Source: JBFMAE01 sp040756085 (GTDB lineage: Bacteria > Desulfobacterota > BSN033 > UBA1163). From it: a stretch of DNA of 15,279 nucleotides. The notes beneath the pieces were generated by a model. That model had not been told where the DNA came from. It saw only the letters and a list, made by a program, of their open reading frames with translations, and searched no databases. Shown here one piece after another: positions 1 to 7,328 of this stretch (the first letter of the stretch is position 1; each line of letters opens with the position of its first letter). Made by a program: the position numbers and the translations under genes. The stretch is taken from NCBI GenBank assembly GCA_040756085.1, contig JBFMAE010000098.1:1-15279 (forward strand), read 5' to 3'.

Positions 1-1221
1 TTTCTCCCTTTCGGCAAAGAGTTTTCCTCGCCCCTCCTCCAGTAATGTTTCTAACTCTTTATCAGAAACCCCATATAATTGAGATACCCTTTCCAGGGAG
101 GAGGATATATTGAGGACACTTGCCCCTCCTTCAAAATTTCCCTGGGGACTCACTCCATAATAAGCACAAAAAGGCGTCCCCTTCTCCTTGCCCAGTACTT
201 CCTTAACCTGATCTCTTGTCCAGACATAGAACTTCCCTTCCTCCCCCTCGATATCCGCATCCTGAGTGGAGTAGAGGCCTCCCTCCGGGTTCTTCATCTC
301 ACGGAGGACATAATTGAGGATTTCTTCACCAATATGGCGGTATCTCTCTTTTCGGGTCGCCTGATAGGCCTCAAAATAGGTTCGAGAAAGGAGGGCATTA
401 TCATAGAGCATCTTCTCAAAATGGGGAATGAGCCATCGTTCATCCACAGAATAACGATGGAAACCTCCTCCTAACTGGTCATAGATTCCACCATTTGCCA
501 TTTTCTCCAGTGTATTTTCGACCATCTTTAATGCATTCTTTGTCCCCGTGCTCTTCCAATACCTGAGAAGAAAAGAGAGGGCCATGCTTCCCGAAAATTT
601 TGGTGTTTTTCCAAATCCTCCATATATTGGATCAAATTGTTTCTCCAAGGCATCAAAAGCCCTCGATAGGACTTTATCGTCCAAGGTTTCCTGAGAAGGA
701 ACAATGGATACAATCTGATGGAGGGCATTTTTCACCTGAGCAACCATCCGTTCCACTTCCTCTCGATGGCTATGATAATAATCAGAAACGACCACCAATA
801 CTTTTGGAAAACCCGGCATTCCCTTCCGATCTTCAGGAGGGAAATAAGTTCCCGCATGGAATGGAACGAGATCAGGAGTCAGAAAAACGGTCATCGGCCA
901 TCCCCCTCCGCCGGTCATCACCTGAACGGCATTCATATAAAGTTCGTCGAGATCCGGTCGTTCCTCTCGATCGACCTTGATATTGATAAAGCGCTCATTC
1001 ATGAGCTTGGCGATCGCCTCATTTTCAAAGGATTCCTTTTCCATTACATGACACCAATGGCAGGAGGAGTAGCCAATGCTGAGGAGGATGGGTTTATTCT
1101 CTTTTTTTGCCCGAGCGAGGGCCTCCTCTCCCCACGGATACCAGTCCACAGGGTTATGTGCATGCTGGAGCAGATAAGGACTGGTCTCATGGATCAACCG
1201 ATTGGTATATTTTGATTCCAT
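1..1221 (-). CDS. DUF255 / YyaL (SPATA20-like) thioredoxin-fold protein, 3' end beyond the window
   Basis: The minus strand is open without a stop from ATG at 1221 to the window edge (407 codons seen), so the C-terminus is missing. The start has a GGAG ribosome site a few bases upstream. The N-terminus reads MESKYTNRLIHETSPYLLQ and then HNPVDWYPWGEEAL, the hallmark opening of the DUF255/YyaL/SPATA20 family. A thioredoxin-like CHWC motif lies at C54-C57, within SSCHWCHVMEKESF, followed by 'INIKVDREERPDLD' and 'GGGGWPMTVFLTP'. Family members are about 600-700 aa: an N-terminal thioredoxin fold followed by a six-hairpin-glycosidase-like (alpha/alpha barrel) region. The 'GGGFHRYSVDERWLIPHFEKMLYDNA' stretch (first part here) belongs to that second region. 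The biochemical role of the family is unsettled; a redox or sugar-related activity is only inference. No signal peptide, so probably cytoplasmic. Confidence 0.93.
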   Translation of the reverse strand, partial: MESKYTNRLIHETSPYLLQHAHNPVDWYPWGEEALARAKKENKPILLSIGYSSCHWCHVMEKESFENEAIAKLMNERFINIKVDREERPDLDELYMNAVQVMTGGGGWPMTVFLTPDLVPFHAGTYFPPEDRKGMPGFPKVLVVVSDYYHSHREEVERMVAQVKNALHQIVSIVPSQETLDDKVLSRAFDALEKQFDPIYGGFGKTPKFSGSMALSFLLRYWKSTGTKNALKMVENTLEKMANGGIYDQLGGGFHRYSVDERWLIPHFEKMLYDNALLSRTYFEAYQATRKERYRHIGEEILNYVLREMKNPEGGLYSTQDADIEGEEGKFYVWTRDQVKEVLGKEKGTPFCAYYGVSPQGNFEGGASVLNISSSLERVSQLYGVSDKELETLLEEGRGKLFAEREK

Positions 1222-1356
1222 TTTCACTCCTTATTGATTCATTAATTATTTAATAACATGAAAGGAGAGATCATCAAAGATGATTCCTTTATTTGAACAT
1301 TACTCCCTACTGAAAGATAGACTTCTGGCGGTTAATATGATGTATCTGGTTCGGCC

Positions 1357-2388
1357 CTATTCGCTCAAGAACATTCTGAATATTGAAGTCACTGGTTCGA
1401 TGCGTAGTTCCCAAAAATAGGACAGGTCGATTCGATTCGGGTTGTTACACTTGTTGCACTGCTCTCCCTCCCAACCCGCAAGTTCCTGAAGCCTTTTGTG
1501 TTGAAATATCTCTCTTAAACTCTGTCGGCGAATACATCCAATAAGTCTATCCCATGCACGGCAGTCTATAACCTCTCCTTCGGGCCCGATCTGAAGAACC
1601 ATTTTGGGAAAATGACACCGATATACCTTCTTTCCATTTTTAATACTCTCTAAATAAAGGTAGGAATTATTGACCTTGAACCCTTTCCTCTTCAATTGGA
1701 TTAAAGTCTCAGCAATATGGGCTTCCTCTTCCTTGCTTGGCTTGAGATGCCTTTTGATCCCTTCCATCCTTCCACTTCGCAGAAGATCAATCTCCATTGG
1801 GCATACATAGAAGGAAACTTGAAGCTTATGAGCAAGGTTTATAGACTCCTCAATCGCATTTTTATTTTGATTTGTAAGAAGAAAGTTGAACATTACCTTT
1901 ATCTCTGGATACCTTCTCTTTATTAACTGGACACCTTTCATTAATCTCTGGAAGAGTCCTTTCTTTTTCCTTATCACATCGTGCATATCTGAGGGGTGAT
2001 CCAAGGAGATGATAAGGGAGTCAGAATATTGAGCAATTTCATCAAGACGTTCTTCAAGAAACCACCCGTTCGTGGTAATCACATTCACCAAACCCATTTC
2101 CTTAGAAAACCTCAATATTTCAGGAATATCTTCTCGAAGCAGGGGTTCACCTCCCCAGATGAAGTTCACGAGGAATCCCAATTCTTTCGCATCTCTGTAA
2201 AATTTCTTGATTTCATCCAGTGTCAAATCCTCAGAAGAATTATTTCTCCACAAACATGGTTCACAGCTGCAGTTAAAATGTCCTGTGACAAGATGACAGA
2301 GGATAATAGGACCTCTCCAATGGATTCGGCTGAGAATCACTTTCCCTAATATCTTCATTAAGTCACCGGCTCTGTTCATCTTAACCAT
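1357..2388 (-). CDS. Radical SAM protein with SPASM-like C-terminus and altered cluster motif
   Basis: The 343-aa product has the radical SAM plan: a cysteine motif near residue 40 ending in CEPCLW, the 'GGEPLL' SAM-binding motif (WGGEPLLREDIPEI), 'ITTNGWFLEE', and 'SLDHPSDMHD' in the position of the usual strand-4 acidic motif. The C-terminal third has further cysteines (YRCHF, GEVIDCRAW, CNKC), as in SPASM/twitch auxiliary-cluster proteins. The first cysteine of CX3CX2C is replaced: HFNCSCEPC has F38 where Cys is expected, leaving C40, C42 and C45. The substrate is unknown. No B12-binding domain is seen. The start is uncertain: Met1, Met4 and Met11 are all possible and none has a strong ribosome site, so the CDS may begin about 30 nt later. 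It is followed 135 nt downstream by the DUF255 gene on the same strand. Chromosomal rather than island by position. Confidence 0.88.
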   Translation of the reverse strand: MVKMNRAGDLMKILGKVILSRIHWRGPIILCHLVTGHFNCSCEPCLWRNNSSEDLTLDEIKKFYRDAKELGFLVNFIWGGEPLLREDIPEILRFSKEMGLVNVITTNGWFLEERLDEIAQYSDSLIISLDHPSDMHDVIRKKKGLFQRLMKGVQLIKRRYPEIKVMFNFLLTNQNKNAIEESINLAHKLQVSFYVCPMEIDLLRSGRMEGIKRHLKPSKEEEAHIAETLIQLKRKGFKVNNSYLYLESIKNGKKVYRCHFPKMVLQIGPEGEVIDCRAWDRLIGCIRRQSLREIFQHKRLQELAGWEGEQCNKCNNPNRIDLSYFWELRIEPVTSIFRMFLSE

Positions 2389-2434
2389 TATATTTTTATT
2401 TTATCATAAATAGAATTTCTTGATAATTAATTTG

Positions 2435-2686
2435 TTTAAGTTTAATAATTTGGGTCAAAGTTTTAAGGGAGAATATACGTTACCGGAGATTGGGACAGCA
2501 GTGGAGAAGATCTACGGAATTACTCTCAGAGAGATGAGGACAAAGGATGAGGACGTCGGATCAGGGCGGGAAGTGGTGAGTCTTATAGCGAAGGATTATG
2601 TGTATGAGGGACAGGACATTGCGGGATATTTGTGGCGAGACCCATCACAACTAAGACTCCTAATTTTTATTGACAATCTGTTCTAA
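2435..2686 (+). pseudogene. Decayed C-terminal tail of a REP-associated (Y1-type) transposase
   Basis: The readable frame contains 'EKIYGITLREMRTKDED', then 'REVVSLIAKDYVYEGQDIAGYL' (two parts) and 'RDPSQL'. This matches the DnaA-domain-IV-like helix-turn-helix tail of many REP-associated tyrosine transposases: a 'YGV-L-E-(R)' segment, 'REV-SLLA', and 'EIA-YL-RDPS-(S/V)'. The catalytic HUH and tyrosine part is absent, there is no plausible ATG or ribosome site at the 5' end (only a TTG), and the frame ends shortly after the DPS motif. I read it as a degenerate transposase remnant; the family assignment rests on motif memory and is moderate. Confidence 0.45.
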
Positions 2687-2813
2687 AATTAATACCATCA
2701 AACTGAAACTTAGGCTCTCCTCCATTCATCTTCTAAGGAAGACACATATTCTGGAGAATACGTTAGAGTTCATTTTTCATTATCAAATTGGAATCAATCG
2801 GAGAGGAAATAAA

Positions 2814-3191
2814 ATGGAAATTGAGAAGAGAAAAAATATTCGGTTCTTAGTGCAGGATAATGTAATCCTTGCACTTCAGAATGGATTCAACAGGGTTGGG
2901 AAAGTCAAAGATATCAGTATGGGAGGACTATCTTTTGAGCATATATATGATGAAGATTTGAACTGGGTGGATTCAAGAAAAAATATTTCTCTATGGGTCA
3001 ATGAATTTAATCTGTCTAAAATACCCTGCAGAATAGTATATGATATCCCGCTACAAATACCTCCAGAATATGATTCCCTCACCATCCATCTCCCCACCAG
3101 ACGTTGTGGCCTGCAGTTTGAGGCTCTCACGGAACACCAGATAGCCCAACTGGACTTTTTCCTTACAACCTACACTAAAGGAAGGGTTTAA
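2814..3191 (+). CDS. PilZ domain protein (c-di-GMP receptor)
   Basis: A single-domain 125-aa protein beginning MEIEKRKNIRF. It carries both c-di-GMP-binding motifs of the PilZ family: RxxxR (R6-KNI-R10) and (D/N)xSxxG (D33-I-S35-M-G-G38), followed by beta-rich sequence and 'CGLQFEALTEHQIAQLDFFL', the usual PilZ end. The ATG at 2814 is chosen because GGAGAGG sits 7 nt upstream; an upstream extension of the frame has no such signal and no homology. Known role of the family: binds cyclic-di-GMP and transmits it to motility, exopolysaccharide or secretion partners; the partner here is unknown. It converges on the att-site terminator at 3215-3240, which may also stop its transcript. Confidence 0.92.
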   Translation: MEIEKRKNIRFLVQDNVILALQNGFNRVGKVKDISMGGLSFEHIYDEDLNWVDSRKNISLWVNEFNLSKIPCRIVYDIPLQIPPEYDSLTIHLPTRRCGLQFEALTEHQIAQLDFFLTTYTKGRV

Positions 3192-3214
3192 TCAGAAAAA
3201 ATTTGTATAAAAAA

Positions 3215-3240
3215 GGGATTAACTCATTCGAGTTAACCCC
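3215..3240. terminator. Intrinsic terminator beside the RNA-gene 3' end
   Basis: Eleven-base arms (3215-3225 and 3230-3240) enclose a 4-nt loop. Read on the minus strand all pairs form, with one G-U, and the stem is followed by TTTTTTATAC. On the plus strand there is one A-C mismatch and a weaker T tract (TTCATTTTTT). Its position directly after the CCA of the RNA-gene fragment suggests it is the native tmRNA/tRNA terminator, also usable by the PilZ gene from the other side. Confidence 0.8.
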
Positions 3241-3249
3241 TTCATTTTT

Positions 3250-3276
3250 TGGTGGAGGCGGCGGGAATCGAACCCG
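3250..3276 (-). other. 3' fragment of tmRNA (or tRNA) = attachment-site core of an island
   Basis: The minus strand reads CGGGTTCGATTCCCG (T-stem/T-loop with GTTCGATTC) followed by CCGCCTCCACCA (acceptor 3' strand, A discriminator, encoded CCA). This is the typical end of tmRNA in many Proteobacteria; a class-II tRNA is the alternative. Upstream on the minus strand (3277-3340) no D-arm, anticodon arm or tmRNA core is seen, and the next T-stem base pair is already mismatched, so only about 27 nt of the gene are present. Integrases using RNA-gene 3' ends leave just such a duplicated fragment at the distal boundary. A terminator follows immediately. No second copy was found in the window. Confidence 0.72.
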
Positions 3277-3450
3277 TTTTCCATCTTCCTAACATATTGA
3301 TACTACAAAGATTTTTTTAAGGAAAGGGCTATTCGGAAAGCGATTGGAAAGCGTTTTGAAAAAACTGCCTCACATATGAAGATCCAACTTCTCCGACTCT
3401 ACAAACCGTAAGTGATTCAATCGGATTTACATGGGATTGGAATTTTGTAT
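3277..3450. other. Att-flanking region with GGAAAGsG repeats, no gene
   Basis: Between the att fragment and the end of the three-gene cassette there is no coding signal. Three similar octamers are seen: GGAAAGGG at 3321-3328, GGAAAGCG at 3335-3342 and GGAAAGCG at 3346-3353; the last two are exactly 11 bp apart. Short direct repeats beside an integration core are compatible with arm-type binding sites of an integrase or excisionase, but that is inference. Confidence 0.4.
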
Positions 3451-3888
3451 TCATATAAGGCGCCCCTTTTGTGCAGGGTGAGTTTCAAGAATTGTTTCGC
3501 GGATCAGCTCAGCAATAAGTTCGTCGTCTTCCTTCAGGTTAGATATCCCGCTATGGGATGGGTCATTTAGTTGTGGATCATGAAATACCACAAGATTGCG
3601 TGCATCTGGACTCTCTTGGAGCACCTTCTTCCGCATAGTTCCGACACCTAATACAGCTATCATTGCATTCGTACTTACTCGCCTAAGCTTTTCGCCAAAT
3701 ATTCTTTGAAGTTCGGCAATCTCACTTTCTCTGTTTGGACAGTTAAGAAATTCTAACCAATTTACCGATAAACTTTCTTCATCTTTCCTCAACATAAAAG
3801 CAGTGGCCTGAATTTGTCCACCCGGGGCCTGAGTAGGTCTACAGTAACGAGCAACATGATGTCTGTCAGGTATCTTGTCCCCTCTCAT
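3451..3888 (-). CDS. Unknown 145-aa protein, third gene of the TIGR04255 cassette
   Basis: I do not recognise a named family. The protein begins MRGDKIPDRHHVARYC and continues 'GGQIQATAFMLRKDEESLSV' and 'NWLEFL', a compact pattern of conserved-looking His, Arg, Cys and Trp residues. An alpha-helical 'ESEIAELQRIFGEKLRR' and an acidic-basic C-terminal helix 'EDDELIAELIRETILETHP' follow. There is no signal peptide or membrane segment. The ATG at 3888 is preferred over one 18 nt upstream because its ATGA overlaps the stop of the preceding gene, the usual sign of translational coupling. It is the last gene of the operon before the att site. Function unknown; the coupling implies it is made with, and probably acts with, the two upstream products. 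Confidence 0.8.
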   Translation of the reverse strand: MRGDKIPDRHHVARYCRPTQAPGGQIQATAFMLRKDEESLSVNWLEFLNCPNRESEIAELQRIFGEKLRRVSTNAMIAVLGVGTMRKKVLQESPDARNLVVFHDPQLNDPSHSGISNLKEDDELIAELIRETILETHPAQKGRLI

Positions 3889-4580
3889 TCCGAGATCCAA
3901 TCCCATACCCCATAGGCTGATACTGTCTCCTTCAAAATGTCAGAAGTCGCTATGCCCGAAAGCCGAATCTGTTGTTCGGGATGCCTATCATTTGGTTTAA
4001 ATATAACAAATCGAACGCTCCCGCTTGGTAAGAAATGTACACTAAACAATCGATTCTGTTCACCTTTCCAAGAGGCATAAATATTATTTTCAGGCGTTAA
4101 TGATATTGTTGGGCACTTCATGTTGGTATTAAGTTGGAAAAAATTGTAGAAATTCCGAAAGGAGTCAATAGCTATACTAAGCTCTTCCTCCTTTGCATCA
4201 TTCAGTAATAATAAAAGCCTGTTTGCTATTTCTTTACAAGAAATAGAAGGGGACGTTCTGATCCGAAAAATCAATTCCTGTATTTGGTTTTCTTCATAAT
4301 CTAATAGATTTGCTTGTGTAAATGGATCCGTTTCTTTTTGAAAGCCACTCGCTTCGCTTGCCACGTAGCTCTCTTGGTTTACGAATGGCGTCAGGAAGTA
4401 GTGCACTTTCCCAGAAATTGAAAACAAATATTCTTGGAACATGATGTTTTCTCTGCTCCACGCTACAGAATACGCTTCTTCTTTGGGGAAATTTATATTA
4501 ATAGATTTAATCCCATATACTATTCCAGCACTTGCTGTCGCCCTAAATCTTTCATCAGTCTTTAGATTCAATTCAGGCAT
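3885..4580 (-). CDS. Unknown 231-aa protein, middle gene of the TIGR04255 cassette
   Basis: Not assigned to a family. It starts MPELNLKTDERFRATASAG; the ATG lies within an 8-nt overlap with the end of the TIGR04255-like gene, with GGGAGAG just upstream as ribosome site. The N-terminal ~85 residues look beta-rich. The middle (about 90-150) is helical and acidic, with 'EIANRLLLLLNDAKEEELSI'. The C-terminal part again looks beta-rich, with 'ASWKGEQNRLFSVHFLPSGS' and then VRFVIFKPNDRHPEQQIR, and ends YGVWDWISE. No transmembrane segment or known catalytic motif is seen. Tight overlaps on both sides place it in one operon with the neighbours. AT-rich relative to the primase-helicase block, consistent with a different origin. 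Confidence 0.82.
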   Translation of the reverse strand: MPELNLKTDERFRATASAGIVYGIKSININFPKEEAYSVAWSRENIMFQEYLFSISGKVHYFLTPFVNQESYVASEASGFQKETDPFTQANLLDYEENQIQELIFRIRTSPSISCKEIANRLLLLLNDAKEEELSIAIDSFRNFYNFFQLNTNMKCPTISLTPENNIYASWKGEQNRLFSVHFLPSGSVRFVIFKPNDRHPEQQIRLSGIATSDILKETVSAYGVWDWISE

Positions 4581-5388
4581 TTTCTCTCTCCCAAACTACT
4601 TTTTGAACTTCAGAAGTTGTTAAATCAGCAAACCCTTGAACTATCCATTCATGTGCCAAATCAAACCATTTATACAGAGTTTCTTTGTCCTTCGATTCGC
4701 CTATGCCTCTTGCTGTTAATTCAAGCACAAATAAAGGAATTTTGTCGCCTGCTCGTATTGCCTGCTTTAGATTAACGGTCAAACGGCCCTTGCCTTCAGG
4801 AAGCGAGAATGCCGTTTGCCACGCGATGTTCTCTGGGCTGGGTAAGAAGCGCCCCATCGTTTGTTTCCAGACAAAATCAGAAAATACTTTTGGAAGATCA
4901 TGAAGCGTATCCCATCCTTGGCCCTTTGGGATGTGATTGATATAGCTAAGCTCATACTCGATTGGTCTGAGTTCACCCAAATCGAATTCTTTGAAAAAAT
5001 TGTCAAGAGTATTCTTTAGATTCCGAAAATTCTTGATGACATGGGTGTATCGAGGATAATCATTTTCCCTACGTCGCCAATTGAAATAAAATCGGTCGAA
5101 CTGAAATTGAATTAATTGATCATCTGCCCTATTAATAAACCATACCCTTTGCAAGGGTAATCCTGTTGTACTATCAATCTGGATTTCACCCTTAGCCCCT
5201 GCTATTGGTGGGGCATGCTGGATAATTGGATACTCTTGGCGAAATTTATCCCAAAGGAGGCCGATATGGGGGATGTAAAGTTTATCCGGGGTCTGGAATC
5301 GCATCCCACAAACAACTTCGTTTATAGGGGGATTCTTATAGCTTGGAAGAACCTTCGCCGAAGATGAGTCAGGGATTGGGTCATTCAT
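4573..5388 (-). CDS. TIGR04255 family protein (sporadically distributed, function unknown)
   Basis: A 271-aa protein whose N-terminus, 'LPSYKNPPINEVVCGMRFQT' (residues 14-33), fits the opening signature of the TIGR04255 'sporadically distributed' family (y-x-x-P-P-(I/L)-x-E-V-V-x-x-x-x-F). The family is typically about 230-280 aa and is found patchily across bacteria. Middle sequence has 'RVWFINRADDQLIQFQFDRF', 'NWRRRENDYPRYTHV' and 'GELRPIEYELSYINHIP'-type segments usual for the family. The end, 'YKWFDLAHEWIVQGFADLTT', is helical. The start at 5388 has an AGAGGG ribosome site, and a good promoter lies at 5432-5460. It is first in a coupled three-gene operon. The family has no established biochemical activity known to me; patchy distribution and island location make a conflict or defence role a reasonable but unproven idea. 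Confidence 0.82.
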   Translation of the reverse strand: MNDPIPDSSSAKVLPSYKNPPINEVVCGMRFQTPDKLYIPHIGLLWDKFRQEYPIIQHAPPIAGAKGEIQIDSTTGLPLQRVWFINRADDQLIQFQFDRFYFNWRRRENDYPRYTHVIKNFRNLKNTLDNFFKEFDLGELRPIEYELSYINHIPKGQGWDTLHDLPKVFSDFVWKQTMGRFLPSPENIAWQTAFSLPEGKGRLTVNLKQAIRAGDKIPLFVLELTARGIGESKDKETLYKWFDLAHEWIVQGFADLTTSEVQKVVWERENA

Positions 5389-5431
5389 GAAAAGCCCTCT
5401 CTTACTCTCTATTCATACGAAATCAATGTGA

Positions 5432-5460
5432 AATATATACCAAATACTCTTTTGCGTCAA
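5432..5460 (-). promoter_or_regulatory. Sigma70-type promoter of the three-gene cassette
   Basis: On the minus strand TTGACG (5455-5460) is followed by a 17-nt spacer and TATATT (5432-5437), close to consensus in both boxes. The -10 lies 43 nt upstream of the start codon of the TIGR04255-like gene. It sits after the integrase-side hairpin, so the cassette appears to be an independent transcription unit. Confidence 0.75.
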
Positions 5461-5479
5461 GAAAAAGGATATAAAACGG

Positions 5480-5505
5480 GTCTTCCTAAGCAACTTAAGG
5501 AAGAC
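5480..5505 (-). terminator. Probable hairpin terminator after the integrase
   Basis: GTCTTCCT (5480-5487) pairs with AGGAAGAC (5498-5505), and extra pairs extend inward with a one-base bulge. On the minus strand the stem lies just after the integrase stop and is followed by CCCGTTTTATAT, a short T tract, so termination may be modest. It separates the integrase from the promoter of the next operon. Confidence 0.5.
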
Positions 5506-5511
5506 AATAAC

Positions 5512-6649
5512 TCACTTTTTCCGAAGTACCTCTTTAAGCTCCTCTAGATTCATTTTAGCATATCTCTTGGTCATATTCGATCTCGTATGGCCAAGAAATT
5601 CCTGAACCCTATCCATCCCTGCTCTATTAACTGCTTCGGTAGCTGACGAGTGTCTTGTCCCCTGGTAGAAAGAAATTTTTAACTCCCATCCCGGAAGTGA
5701 TTCTATTCCACAATTTCCTTGCGTAAGATTCCGAATATGGGAGTCCATCCTTCTGAAACACGAACGGAGATCTTATGTGGCGTGGTAACCTCATCAGAGC
5801 CTCCCTTACTTCGAGATTCAATGGAAGGATCTTGATCCGTTTCGACTTCGTTGTTTCTCGCAGCTCATTAAGGGAAAAGTGCCTCCGAATGGTAACCCGA
5901 TCATACTTGAAATCAACGTCCTCCCAGAACAGAGCTCTCGTCTCGGAGGGTCTAACCATTTGCCTCGCCGTGAATAATACATAGGCACGGTCTATTGGGT
6001 TGGGAATGGCTTGAATGATCGCATTCTGCTGGTCAAGGTCGATAGTTCTGAAATCTGCTTCCGGGATCTCGAATTCGGGGAACTTGGGCATCGTCGAAAT
6101 ATCGCCGTAGTCCAGAGCATCGACCATCATCTTGTGAAGTGCCGAGAGGACATTTGATATGTACTTGGGGGATCCTTTGAGAGATAGATAGAACTCCTTC
6201 ACCCTGCGTGTACCGATGTCACGGATGTCCGTCGCTCCGAAATGCTCCTGGAAGATCCTCACGAATCGCCGTAGCTCTTTCAGGTAGGATGGAGAAAGAA
6301 CCCTTTTCTCCACCTCTGCTTCTCGATCCTTCAGCCACTTCTCCGCGTAATTTGTAAGCTGGAGTGGTTTCAACTTCGTCGGAACATACCGGGAAGGATC
6401 GAAAGACCCCGCGTCGATCTCGGCCCGGATCTTGGTCAAAATACGATCCGCCTGCTCATACGAGGAGAATGGGATACCACGACTATCGAAATACAGCTTC
6501 ATGTGTTTTCCAAGCTCTTTGCTATAGAGAACCAAGTAAAGTCGCCGTGGGCGAGTCTGATGAATGGTACATTGAAGATCATTCTCCGTTCTGACAAATT
6601 TCTCCCCGCAGAGCGGACATCGTTCCTTCGTATAGATCCCGCCTTTCAT
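5512..6649 (-). pseudogene. int: Tyrosine recombinase (phage/island integrase), one-base frameshift
   Basis: Restoring one frame gives a ~378-aa integrase. The N-terminus has a zinc-ribbon-like C11-x2-C14...C27-x2-H30 (ERCPLCGEKF). A SAM-like core-binding domain follows (about 95-185). The catalytic domain has the first Arg in 'ARQMVRPSETRALFWEDVDF' (R233) and the Lys in 'TTKSKRIKILPL'. After the shift, 'FYQGTRHSSATEAVNRAG' and 'VQEFLGHTRSNMTKRYAK' supply Arg, the LGH His and the nucleophilic Tyr. The frame breaks at an A5 run on the minus strand (plus-strand T5 at 5676-5680). Deleting one A joins the two halves exactly (VKISFYQGTRHS). Start chosen at ATG 6649; a longer TTG start is less likely. 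Either a real inactivating mutation or a homopolymer sequencing error. The gene belongs to the island whose att core is at 3250-3276. Confidence 0.88.
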
Positions 6650-7001
6650 ACAGAGATCACCCCTTTCCCTTTGTTGGGAAAAGAGCGTATCATTATCTTG
6701 GATAGAAGTCAATTTCACCAAATTTCACATTCCCAGTCTGGACTATTCGGGTGTACCCATTCCAATTGAGCCGCTATCACCGCCTGATGTATCCTAACGC
6801 CATCCCTACCCGGTTGTGGCCCAACTCCCATGGGCACACCTCCCCCCTTTAAGAGCATTGCCTGTTTATTCAGTTGTGTGTTAAGTTTTACCACCACCCT
6901 TTTTTGTTTGGGGAGAATGGGTGGAAAAACCCCTGGCCGCCAGCTTGCCCTTGATGCTCTTGATCTCAAGGGCCGACTGAAAAAGCCGTCGTAGCTAATG
7001 C

Positions 7002-7034
7002 GATTAGATGGCTGCGGCCAAATGCCATCTAATC
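7002..7034. repeat. Perfect 11-bp inverted repeat
   Basis: GATTAGATGGC (7002-7012) and GCCATCTAATC (7024-7034) are perfect reverse complements around an 11-nt loop. No T tract follows on either strand, so it does not look like a terminator; a transposon-end or structural repeat is more likely. Confidence 0.75.
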
Positions 7035-7140
7035 ATCTCCTGAGGGCGCAAAGATGAATGCAGACTGTTTCCGTATCGGTGGTTCTTCTGCTTCTTCTGC
7101 CCTCGCCCTGGCCCATCCATCACTGAGGATGGGGAAAAAA

Positions 7141-7210
7141 AAGGATTGATCGGCCCGACTTAATCGTCCTATCAATCCTTCTCTAAGGAACAGGCTTGGG
7201 TCTTGTTCCT
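7141..7210. repeat. Two tandem hairpins
   Basis: AAGGATTGAT (7141-7150) pairs perfectly with ATCAATCCTT (7171-7180) around 20 nt. Six bases later AGGAACA (7186-7192) pairs with TGTTCCT (7204-7210). Function unknown; they are preceded by an A-rich run (GGGGAAAAAAAA). Confidence 0.7.
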
Positions 7211-7328
7211 ACCTTTCTCTCCATCCCGCGCTAACTAAATTCCCAAGGCACCGGAATGGGACAAATTCGATCTTTTCGATCTACTTAAAATAAAATTACT
7301 TCTATTATGGCAACTCTTCAAAAAAAGC

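Noticed and set aside
79..1215. Plus-strand open frames at 79-474, 600-980 and 718-1215
   Set aside because: They lie opposite the well-supported DUF255 gene, lack ribosome sites and have no recognisable motifs.
2670..2813. N-terminal extension of the PilZ gene
   Set aside because: No homology or ribosome site; the ATG at 2814 has GGAGAGG at the right distance and starts at the RxxxR-containing N-terminus usual for PilZ.
6715..6969. 84-codon minus-strand frame upstream of the integrase
   Set aside because: Composition is odd (poly-Gly/Pro runs), no family recognised; only a possible 38-codon ORF with a ribosome site, mentioned in the spacer entry.
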